Positions 1-6,511 of a DNA stretch of 27,936 nt are shown here, piece by piece. The notes beneath the pieces are model-generated. The model saw only the letters and a program-made list of their open reading frames with translations, was not told the origin of the DNA and did not search any database. The DNA comes from Desulfobacterales bacterium (GTDB taxonomy: Bacteria > Desulfobacterota > DSM-4660 > Desulfatiglandales > Desulfatiglandaceae). Both the position numbers and the translations under genes were made by a program. Every line of letters starts with the position of its first letter. Within the stretch, counting starts at the first letter, position 1. The DNA is taken from positions 1-27,936 of the forward strand of contig JAMOVZ010000399.1 in assembly GCA_027061865.1 (NCBI GenBank), in the 5' to 3' direction.

Positions 1-1
1 C

Positions 2-268
2 TGTGCAGTTTTGGGTGGAGCAAATATATATGGAGGAGAAGGCCGAATCATTGGCACCTTATTGGCCAGCTTACTCATAGGTTACCTCAAATATGGCCTT
101 CAAATGGTTAACATAACTTCACATCAGACTAATGTGTTTCTTGGTTTATTACTGGTCACCTCCATTTCGGCAGTTCATTTTTGGGGGAAATTTACTGACG
201 CATATAAAAACAAACGGGCCTTCAACTTGAATCGCTCACAAGTGTTGTCAGAGGAACACTCTACATAG
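2..268 (+). CDS. LsrC/LsrD-type AI-2 ABC transporter permease, C-terminal part (cut by window edge)
   Basis: The gene enters from the left edge in the frame starting at base 2; only its last 88 residues are present. They begin with a GG-ANIYGGEGRIIGT-like stretch, matching the conserved 'LGG.S..GG.G...GT' loop near the C-terminus of BPD_transp_2 permeases of the RbsC/LsrC/LsrD type. Two hydrophobic stretches follow (about TLLASLLIGYL and VFLGLLLVTSISAV), then a polar cytoplasmic tail. The downstream lsrB, lsrK and lsrF genes make an AI-2 (Lsr) importer permease the best reading. I cannot tell LsrC from LsrD on this fragment; in enteric operons the gene directly before lsrB is lsrD. The ATPase gene lsrA and the other permease would lie to the left. 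A TTG codon at base 11 is not the real start. Confidence 0.8.
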   Translation, partial: CAVLGGANIYGGEGRIIGTLLASLLIGYLKYGLQMVNITSHQTNVFLGLLLVTSISAVHFWGKFTDAYKNKRAFNLNRSQVLSEEHST

Positions 269-316
269 ATTTGTTTGTTGAGAATGGGGAGTTACATTCA
301 TGAAATTAATCAAGAC

Positions 317-362
317 ACAAGCTGCCAACTCAAAGATGGAGGCCCGAAGAGCCTCTCCATTG
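317..362 (+). promoter_or_regulatory. Imperfect hairpin in the permease-lsrB gap
   Basis: The 209-base gap between the permease stop and the lsrB start has no convincing gene. It holds an imperfect hairpin, in which ATGGAGGC pairs with GCCTCTCCAT across CCGAAGA with a two-base bulge. There is no T-run after it, so it is not a good terminator. Hairpins at this position in ABC importer operons often stabilise or process mRNA so the binding protein is made in excess over the membrane parts. That role is inference here. Confidence 0.25.
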
Positions 363-477
363 CTGGGAATCAAAGGAAACTGCGAAATGAAAGGGGGTGA
401 TGCTCTTTAAAAGATTACATGGAGGCGCGGAGGATGGTTTTTTTATAAGACCCACATCAACTAAGGGAGGAAGAAAG

Positions 478-1530
478 ATGAAACGATTTACTATTTTCTT
501 TATCCTCGGGCTGTTGACCTTGGCACTGGGAACAACAGCTTATGCAGAGAAAAAATTCAAGATCGCTTTTATACCCAAGATTATTGGTAATACATTCTTT
601 GAAGTGGCTGGCGCCCACGCTGTGGAGATGGGCAAAAAATTGGGTGTTGAAGTAAAGTATGATGGCCCGGCAGAGGCCTCTGTGGCAGCTCAGGTTAAGT
701 TTATTAATACTTTTGTTAATATGGGATATGATGCCATCGTTATTTCAGCACTAGATCCCAAAGGGTTGAACCAAGCTCTCAAAAGGGCAATGGCCAGGGG
801 AGTAGTAATTGTTACATGGGACTCAGACGTAGATCCTGACTATCGTACCTTTTACGTGAATCAGGGCACTCCTGACATATTGGGACGGCTTTTGGTAAAC
901 ATGGTGTTGAACCAGCTCGGCACCTGGCATGGCAAGTTTAAGGTGGCCTTCCATTATTCCTCACCTACTGTTACGGACCAAAACTCCTGGGTAAAATATG
1001 CGAAGAAGATCATAACCGAGGAGCATCCTGAGTGGGAAATTGTTACCACACAGTACTCTGATATGAATTTCCCTAAGGCCGTCTCGGTTGGCGAACAAAT
1101 ACTAAAAACCTATCCTGATATTAATGCCATCATATGCCCTGACTCCACTGCGTTCCCCGGACAAGCCAAGGCCGTAGAGAATCTAAACATGTCAGGTAAA
1201 GTTATCGTGGTGGGTTTCACCACACCGAGCACTATCAAACAATACATAAAGAGAGGAACCGTGCTTCAAGGAGGTCTCTGGGACTGTGGAGTGCAGGGCG
1301 CAGCGGGAGTATATGTTGCCTACAAGCTCTTGAAAGGTGAGAAAATAGAGGTAGGCACCTCATTCGAGATTCCTGGTATCCCCGGAAAATTCAAGGTGGT
1401 CCCAAATAAGCTCCAGGGTGGAGAAATGTACGAAAGGCCAAAATATGAGAACCGAAATGATAATGGAATTGTTCTCTTACCCGAGAGGCTTATCTTTACC
1501 AGATACAACATAGATAAATACAACTTTTAA
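478..1530 (+). CDS. lsrB: AI-2-binding periplasmic protein LsrB
   Basis: Periplasmic receptor that captures autoinducer-2 for the Lsr ABC importer. I take ATG 478 as start because GGGAGG stands 7 bases upstream and the protein then opens with a clean signal peptide (KR at 2-3, hydrophobic core 4-18, cleavage likely after AYA at 21-23); an in-frame ATG at 397 would bury it. The 350-residue product matches the LsrB family end to end, including IPKIIG, GPAEASV, TWDSD, SSPTVTDQN and the C-terminal NGIVLLPER...KY-F signature. Known AI-2 contacts of enterobacterial LsrB (K35, D116, D166, Q167, P220, A222) align with K34, D115, D167, Q168, P221 and S223, so five of six are kept and alanine has become serine. 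It is followed by lsrK, a cupin and lsrF, which supports true AI-2 use over ribose or rhamnose binding. Confidence 0.9.
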   Translation: MKRFTIFFILGLLTLALGTTAYAEKKFKIAFIPKIIGNTFFEVAGAHAVEMGKKLGVEVKYDGPAEASVAAQVKFINTFVNMGYDAIVISALDPKGLNQALKRAMARGVVIVTWDSDVDPDYRTFYVNQGTPDILGRLLVNMVLNQLGTWHGKFKVAFHYSSPTVTDQNSWVKYAKKIITEEHPEWEIVTTQYSDMNFPKAVSVGEQILKTYPDINAIICPDSTAFPGQAKAVENLNMSGKVIVVGFTTPSTIKQYIKRGTVLQGGLWDCGVQGAAGVYVAYKLLKGEKIEVGTSFEIPGIPGKFKVVPNKLQGGEMYERPKYENRNDNGIVLLPERLIFTRYNIDKYNF

Positions 1531-1542
1531 TACACTATTCAA

Positions 1543-1576
1543 AGGGCAAGGGGGCATTGACCGGCCTTCTTGCCCT
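1543..1576 (+). repeat. Inverted repeat between lsrB and lsrK
   Basis: AGGGCAAG at 1543-1550 pairs with CTTGCCCT at 1569-1576 across an 18-base loop. It lies 12 bases after the lsrB stop and has no T-run, so it is more likely an mRNA-stabilising or attenuating hairpin at the lsrB 3' end than a full terminator. lsrK still has its own GGGGG ribosome binding site just before its ATG. Confidence 0.45.
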
Positions 1577-1612
1577 ATTGGAACAAGGAATAACAACACT
1601 CAGGGGGATACT

Positions 1613-3169
1613 ATGGGATATTTTTTGGTGATAGACGCAGGCACTGGAAGTGGCAGGGTCGTGGTATTCAACGAAAAAGGCCACCAAATTGGCTTTGCTC
1701 AAAAGGAATGGCGTCATTTGAATCTCACCGGTGTCCCGGGTGCCATTGATTTTGATGTAAAAGAAAACTGGAAAATCATTAAAAGCTTAATTCGAGAGGC
1801 CATATCCACCTCAAGGATCAATAGTAGGGAAATCAAGGCTATTACCTCTACATCAATGAGAGAGGGATTGGTGCTTTATGATGAGGCTGGCAATGAAATA
1901 TGGGCCTGCTCCAATATTGATGCCCGCGCGGAGGCGGAAGTGGCTTTCTTAAAAGAACAAGGACTTGAAAAGGAAATTTACGAACGAACCGGCCAGACCT
2001 TTTCCATCTCTGATGTACCGAGGCTATTATGGATAAAGCGCAACTTGCCAAATATCTATAGCAAGATCCATAGTCTCGGAATGATAAGCGATTGGGTCAT
2101 TTATAAATTGTCTGGAGAATTCCGAGCAGAACCTTCCAATGTGTCCACATCCGGATTCTTTGATACTATGGGTCGACAATGGTCTGAGGATCTAATAAGA
2201 AAGCTTGGCCTCCCCGCCGATATCTTGCCTCCTGTGATAGAGCCGGGCACTGTAGTGGGAACGCTACTAAGTGAACTGGCCCAGGAGCTAGGACTTCCCA
2301 ATGACGTTCTGGTGGTAATGGGTGGAGGCGATGCCCAGCTTGCTACAATAGGGGTTGGAGCTGTAAACAATCGAGACACAGTTATTATTGGAGGGACATT
2401 CTGGCAACAAGAGGTAAACGTCACTCGCCCTATTCCCCACCCGGAATGCAAAATTAGGATAAATTCTCATGCAGTTCCTGGATTATGGCAGTTTGAGGGT
2501 ATTTCCTTCCTGATTGGTCTAACCATGAGATGGTTTAGGGATGCCTTTTGTGGGCAGGAAAAGAAGATAGCTGAAGAGTTAGGAATCTCGGCCTATACCC
2601 TATTAAGTGCACAAAGCAGGAATATACCCCCGGGATCTTATGGGATCCTGCCCATATTTTCCAACATCATGGATTATATAGAGTGGAAGCATGCAGCTCC
2701 TTCATTGATGAATTTTGACATAAACGAACCTGAAAAATATGGAAAGCCTGCCGTATTTAAGGCATTGATGGAGAATGCTTGTTTCAACAGTCTAGGCAAC
2801 CTTAGGGAAATCAGCAACGTAGTGGGCTATTTCCCTGAAGAGGTCACCTTTGCCGGAGGAGCTTCTTACAGCCCGGAGTGGTCTATGGTTTTGGCCAGTG
2901 TTCTCGGCACCAGGGTAAAGGTACCCAAAGTGAAGGAGGCCACTGCTTTAGGAGGAATGATATGTGCATCAATCGGAGCCGGAATCTATGGTAGTTTTCA
3001 AGAGGCAGTAGATAAAGTAGTGCGGTTCGAGGCGACTTTCGAACCTGATCCAGAAGATAATCAAACCTATCTGGAAGTCTATGAGAGATGGAAAGAGGTT
3101 TACAACAATATCCTGGCACTTTCCGATAAAGGCCTTTTGAGGCATATGTGGAAGGCGCCGGGTCTTTAA
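1613..3169 (+). CDS. lsrK: Autoinducer-2 kinase LsrK
   Basis: FGGY-family kinase that phosphorylates imported AI-2 (DPD) with ATP, trapping it in the cytoplasm. The 518-residue protein opens with the ATP-phosphate motif VIDAGTGSGR (residues 6-15; D8). It carries the LsrK-specific stretches EWRHL, STSMREG, WACSNIDARAE, GGTFWQQ, TMRWFRDAFCG and the final WKAPGL, which closely match the E. coli enzyme as I remember it. The catalytic aspartate is D240 in GGGD. The C-terminal ATPase half has FAGGASYSPEW and KEATALGG. The start is ATG 1613 behind CAGGGGGATACT. It lies 82 bases after lsrB and 32 before the cupin gene, surely in one operon. A xylulose or glycerol kinase is much less likely because of the LsrK-specific motifs and the neighbours. 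Confidence 0.93.
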   Translation: MGYFLVIDAGTGSGRVVVFNEKGHQIGFAQKEWRHLNLTGVPGAIDFDVKENWKIIKSLIREAISTSRINSREIKAITSTSMREGLVLYDEAGNEIWACSNIDARAEAEVAFLKEQGLEKEIYERTGQTFSISDVPRLLWIKRNLPNIYSKIHSLGMISDWVIYKLSGEFRAEPSNVSTSGFFDTMGRQWSEDLIRKLGLPADILPPVIEPGTVVGTLLSELAQELGLPNDVLVVMGGGDAQLATIGVGAVNNRDTVIIGGTFWQQEVNVTRPIPHPECKIRINSHAVPGLWQFEGISFLIGLTMRWFRDAFCGQEKKIAEELGISAYTLLSAQSRNIPPGSYGILPIFSNIMDYIEWKHAAPSLMNFDINEPEKYGKPAVFKALMENACFNSLGNLREISNVVGYFPEEVTFAGGASYSPEWSMVLASVLGTRVKVPKVKEATALGGMICASIGAGIYGSFQEAVDKVVRFEATFEPDPEDNQTYLEVYERWKEVYNNILALSDKGLLRHMWKAPGL

Positions 3170-3201
3170 CGCATACTTGCAATTAAAGAAAGGAGAAATA
3201 A

Positions 3202-3555
3202 ATGTTTTTAACCAATGAATCAGAACACGAATACCGCTTTGGAGATAACGGCCCCAAATATTTGTCTAGGGGGCCTCGTACCGATTTTGGAATCGTCACT
3301 CTTTTACCAGGGCAGGATTTTCCAGCTCATAAACATACTCGTATTGAAGAGGCCTTTTTCACCATCGAAGGGGAAGTTCATCTTTACTTGGATGGACAAT
3401 GTCATGTGCTTAAAAAGGGAGATTATCTACGTTGTGATCCAGGTGAAGTTCACTATGTGATCAATAAGGGTAAAGTTCCATGGAAAGCCGTATTTGTAAA
3501 GGCCCCATATGACCCTGATGATGGAGTCACAGTAGACTGGAAGCCCGAAGAGTAA
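3202..3555 (+). CDS. Small cupin protein in the lsrG position
   Basis: Single-domain cupin of 117 residues. Both cupin motifs are complete: motif 1 runs from G37 with H43, H45, E49/E50 and G57; motif 2 runs from G73 with P80, G81, H84 and N88. The metal ligands (H43, H45, a glutamate and H84) are all present, so it should bind a metal. There is no signal peptide, so it is cytoplasmic. The ribosome binding site is AAGGAGA 6 bases before ATG. It sits between lsrK and lsrF, 32 and 38 bases from them. Enterobacterial lsr operons have lsrG, an ABM-fold isomerase acting on phospho-AI-2, next to lsrF; none is seen here. A role as a phospho-AI-2 isomerase replacing LsrG is inference from position only; binding or dioxygenation of a breakdown product is also possible. 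Confidence 0.85.
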   Translation: MFLTNESEHEYRFGDNGPKYLSRGPRTDFGIVTLLPGQDFPAHKHTRIEEAFFTIEGEVHLYLDGQCHVLKKGDYLRCDPGEVHYVINKGKVPWKAVFVKAPYDPDDGVTVDWKPEE

Positions 3556-3593
3556 ATAAAAAATTCTAAACAAGAAAAAGGAGGATAATTCAC

Positions 3594-4499
3594 ATGCCAG
3601 ACATGGAAGATTTAAGAGAGGCAGAAAAGTTTCACCTTGATACTCCTCAGCAAACTCCAGGGTTTTTCTTAAAGGGCTCAAATGGATTGGATTGGGGAAT
3701 GAAAAATAGGCTCTCCAGGATCTTCAATCCAAATACAGGACGTACCGTTATGCTTGCCATAGACCATGGATACTTTCAAGGCCCTACCACAGGTCTTGAG
3801 AGGATCGATTTGGACATCTTGCCCCTCCTCCAGCACGCTGATACACTCATGCTTACGCGTGGGATCTTGAGATCCCTCATCCCCCCATCTAACACCATCC
3901 CCATAGTGCTAAGGGTATCGGGAGGAACCAGTATCTTAAAAGAATTGTCCAACGAAGAGATAGCGGTTGACATTGAAGATTCTATTCGTCTCAACGTATG
4001 TGCTATGGCAGTGCAAGTCTTTATAGGAGGGGAATATGAGCGCCAGTCTATTATAAACATGACGCGCATGGTGGACCTGGGCACACGCTATGGTATACCC
4101 ACATTAGCCGTAACTGCAGTGGGAAAAGACATGGCGAGAGATGCCAGATACTTCAGGCTTGCTACCCGGATTTGTGCTGAACTGGGAGCCCATTACATAA
4201 AAACATATTATGTGGAAAAGGGATTTGAGACGGTTACTGCCTCGTGCCCCGTACCCATAGTAATGGCAGGAGGTAAAAAGATTCCTGAATTGAATGCATT
4301 GACTATGGCCTATAATGCAGTACAACAGGGTGCTGCAGGGGTAGATATGGGGCGCAATATCTTTCAGTCAGAGGCACCAACTGCAATGCTTCAAGCTATA
4401 AAGGCGGTGGTCCATGAAAATGAAACACCTCAAAAGGCCTTTGATTTATACATGACACTGAAGAAGGAATCCTCGTCACAAAATACTCCCGAGGGATAA
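3594..4499 (+). CDS. lsrF: 3-hydroxy-5-phosphonooxypentane-2,4-dione thiolase LsrF
   Basis: Class I aldolase-fold (DeoC/FbaB/LacD superfamily) enzyme that ends the AI-2 degradation route. It transfers an acetyl group from the isomerised phospho-AI-2 to CoA, giving acetyl-CoA and dihydroxyacetone phosphate. The 301-residue product is nearly colinear with E. coli LsrF: LDWGM.NRLSRIFNP, the DHGYFQGPTTGLERID stretch with D57, KTYYVEKGFE with Schiff-base lysine K203, the phosphate-binding AGGKK, and GVDMGRNIFQSE. Active-site D57 and K203 even keep the same numbers. The start is ATG 3594 behind AAAGGAGG. It is the last visible gene of the operon; the next gene is 231 bases away and has its own promoter candidate. 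Confidence 0.93.
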   Translation: MPDMEDLREAEKFHLDTPQQTPGFFLKGSNGLDWGMKNRLSRIFNPNTGRTVMLAIDHGYFQGPTTGLERIDLDILPLLQHADTLMLTRGILRSLIPPSNTIPIVLRVSGGTSILKELSNEEIAVDIEDSIRLNVCAMAVQVFIGGEYERQSIINMTRMVDLGTRYGIPTLAVTAVGKDMARDARYFRLATRICAELGAHYIKTYYVEKGFETVTASCPVPIVMAGGKKIPELNALTMAYNAVQQGAAGVDMGRNIFQSEAPTAMLQAIKAVVHENETPQKAFDLYMTLKKESSSQNTPEG

Positions 4500-4611
4500 T
4501 CAGTTAGGAAAACTTTCTCGTTGCCTTAATTTTGAAATCCTTTGGGATAAGACGTCAGATCGAATTATGTCAAATTTGATATAACGCATTGAAAATCTTA
4601 GTGGATTTCAA
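4500..4611 (+). other. AT-rich intergenic stretch after lsrF with an inverted repeat
   Basis: No gene is seen. ATTGAAAATC at 4588-4597 pairs with GATTTCAAT at 4604-4612 across TTAGTG, with one bulged A. There is no T-run directly after it, so this is at best a weak terminator of the lsr operon or an operator for the next gene. Confidence 0.3.
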
Positions 4612-4640
4612 TTGCGATTTGGCGGTCTTTAATTTATATT
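4612..4640 (+). promoter_or_regulatory. Sigma-70-like promoter candidate for the AOR gene
   Basis: TTGCGA (4612-4617), 17 bases, TATATT (4635-4640). It would give a leader of about 85 bases before the AOR start. The leader holds a small hairpin, CCTC (4661-4664) pairing with GAGG (4672-4675), followed by GGGCTGCCC. A molybdenum/tungsten cofactor riboswitch would make biological sense here, but I cannot fit the known motif by eye. Confidence 0.35.
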
Positions 4641-4730
4641 CAATTATGATGTCTTAAAGTCCTCACCAGGAGAGGGCTGCCCACCATTTTTAGTAATCAT
4701 TTAACCCACCTAAGAAGAAAGGAGGCCGCC

Positions 4731-6461
4731 ATGTTCAAGATCTTGAGAGTCAACATGTCAGATCTTTCAGTGAACGTTGAGGACATTCCTGAGCATTACC
4801 AAGGACTGGGCGGACGGGGGCTCACATCGGCCATCGTTGCCCGGGAGGTCCCACCTACCTGCTCTGCCATTGGCCCTAACAATAAACTAGTCTTTGCCCC
4901 AGGGCTATTGGGGGCAACAGCATGCGCCAATTCAGGCCGCATATCAGTTGGCGGAAAAAGCCCCCTTACTGGCACCATCAAGGAATCCAATTCCGGGGGC
5001 CAAGCAGGTCAATACCTGGCAAGGCTTGGCATTGCCGCCATAGTGGTGGAAGGGCTCCCTGAAGAGGGCAAGCTTTACAAGCTGTTTGTGGGCAAAGACA
5101 AATACGAACTCTCCCCTGCTGATGACCTGAAAGGCCTCGGCAACTATGACACTGTTGACAGGCTTAAGGGCCAGTTTGGCGAAAAGGTGGGTTATGTGAG
5201 CATTGGGCAGGCAGGAGAGTGGAAGATGGCAGGGGCCAGCGTTGCCTTCACGGACAGAGAAATTCGGCCCACACGCCATGCAGGCCGCGGGGGCATGGGT
5301 GCTGTAATGGGCTCAAAGGGGCTCAAGGCCATTATAATTGATCCAGAGGGTGGCGAGCTGGCGCCAATAAAGGACAAGGAGGCATTTAAAGAGGCTTCCA
5401 AACGTTTTACAAATGCCCTGAAGGAGCATCCAGTAACCAGCCAGGGACTTACCAACTATGGAACAGACATCCTGATCAATATCATAAATGAGGCGGGCGG
5501 GCTTCCCACCCGTAACTTCAGCTCTGGAAGATTTGAAGGCGCGGAAAAGGTGGCTGGAGAAACCCTCAACCAGATCACCCAGGAGCGGAAGGGTGTAGTC
5601 AGCCACGGATGCATGTCAGGGTGCATCATCCGCTGCTCTGGCATCTACCTTGACCAGCAGGGCAATTATCTCACCAAGTGGCCTGAGTACGAAACGGTCT
5701 GGGCGTGGGGGCCAAACTGCGGAATTGACGACCTGGATGCAATCGCCCGAATTGACAGGGCCTGTGATGACTATGGCCTGGACACCATTGAGATAGGAAA
5801 CTCCATAGCTGTGGCCATGGAAGCAGGGATAAAAGAATTTGGCGATGCAGCAGGAGCCGAGGAGCTGCTTGCAGAAATCGGCAAAGGCACTCCTTTAGGA
5901 AGAATCCTGGGCTCAGGGGCTGCCATTGTTGGCAAGACCTTTGGGGTCCGAAGGGTGCCAGTGGTTAAGAGTCAGGCTCTTCCTGCCTATGACCCCCGGG
6001 CAATAAAGGGGATTGGGGTCACCTATGCCACCTCCACCATGGGAGCTGATCACACTGCTGGATATGCTGTTGCAACCAATATCATGAAGGTGGGTGGCGA
6101 TGTGGATCCGTTGAAGACCGAGGGGCAGGTGGAGCTGTCCCGCAGCCTTCAGATTGCAACGGCAGTGATTGACACCCTTGGCCTTTGCCTCTTCGTGGCC
6201 TTTCCCGTAATGGACATGCCTGATGCCTTTAACGCCATTGTGGACATGGTGAATGCAAAGTATGGGCTTTCCATGACTGCTGACGATGTTACCGCCCTTG
6301 GGCAGAAGATCCTCAAGATGGAGCGGGACTTCAACACCAGGGCCGGATTTAACCAGGCAGACGACAGGCTTCCCGAATTCTTTATGACCGAAAAACTCCC
6401 ACCCCACAATGAAGTCTTTGACATCAAAGAAGAAGAACTGGACTCCCTTTTTAACTTCTAG
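4731..6461 (+). CDS. Tungsten-type aldehyde:ferredoxin oxidoreductase family protein
   Basis: Cytoplasmic AOR-family enzyme; such proteins use a bis-pterin tungsten (or molybdenum) cofactor and one [4Fe-4S] cluster to oxidise aldehydes or reduce acids with ferredoxin. The 576-residue length suits the family. The N-terminal AOR domain has GGRGLTS (residues about 27-33), FAPGLLGAT, SGRISVGGKSPLTG and GRGGMGAVMGSKGLKAI, the pterin-binding region. Cluster cysteines are C294, C298, C302 and C486 (in DTLGLC). The first pair is spaced C-X3-C, against C-X2-C in the Pyrococcus enzyme. The start is ATG 4731 behind AAAGGAGG. It is a single-gene unit facing a convergent FAD oxidase. No ferredoxin-like small subunit or reductase adjoins it, though a NuoEF-type module lies 1.6 kb downstream. 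The substrate cannot be told from sequence. Confidence 0.9.
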   Translation: MFKILRVNMSDLSVNVEDIPEHYQGLGGRGLTSAIVAREVPPTCSAIGPNNKLVFAPGLLGATACANSGRISVGGKSPLTGTIKESNSGGQAGQYLARLGIAAIVVEGLPEEGKLYKLFVGKDKYELSPADDLKGLGNYDTVDRLKGQFGEKVGYVSIGQAGEWKMAGASVAFTDREIRPTRHAGRGGMGAVMGSKGLKAIIIDPEGGELAPIKDKEAFKEASKRFTNALKEHPVTSQGLTNYGTDILINIINEAGGLPTRNFSSGRFEGAEKVAGETLNQITQERKGVVSHGCMSGCIIRCSGIYLDQQGNYLTKWPEYETVWAWGPNCGIDDLDAIARIDRACDDYGLDTIEIGNSIAVAMEAGIKEFGDAAGAEELLAEIGKGTPLGRILGSGAAIVGKTFGVRRVPVVKSQALPAYDPRAIKGIGVTYATSTMGADHTAGYAVATNIMKVGGDVDPLKTEGQVELSRSLQIATAVIDTLGLCLFVAFPVMDMPDAFNAIVDMVNAKYGLSMTADDVTALGQKILKMERDFNTRAGFNQADDRLPEFFMTEKLPPHNEVFDIKEEELDSLFNF

Positions 6462-6471
6462 CCATGCTTTA

Positions 6472-6501
6472 CTCCCTGCCCTCTTGCTGGGGGGCAGGGA
6501 G
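6472..6501. terminator. Hairpin between convergent AOR and FAD-oxidase genes
   Basis: CTCCCTGCCC (6472-6481) pairs perfectly with GGGCAGGGAG (6492-6501) across a 10-base loop, midway between the two stop codons. There is no T-run on either side, so it is not a textbook intrinsic terminator, but its place between convergent genes suggests a transcription end or mRNA 3' stabiliser for both. Confidence 0.5.
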
Positions 6502-6511
6502 CCCTAAAGGC

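Noticed and set aside
478..3169. Ribose, rhamnose or xylulose uptake and kinase operon
   Set aside because: The kinase and binding protein resemble generic pentose systems at first sight, but lsrF with D57 and K203 and the LsrK- and LsrB-specific end motifs (WKAPGL; NGIVLLPER) point to AI-2.
4641..4730. Confirmed molybdenum/tungsten cofactor riboswitch
   Set aside because: The leader is short and I could not align it to the known motif; kept only as a low-interest finding.
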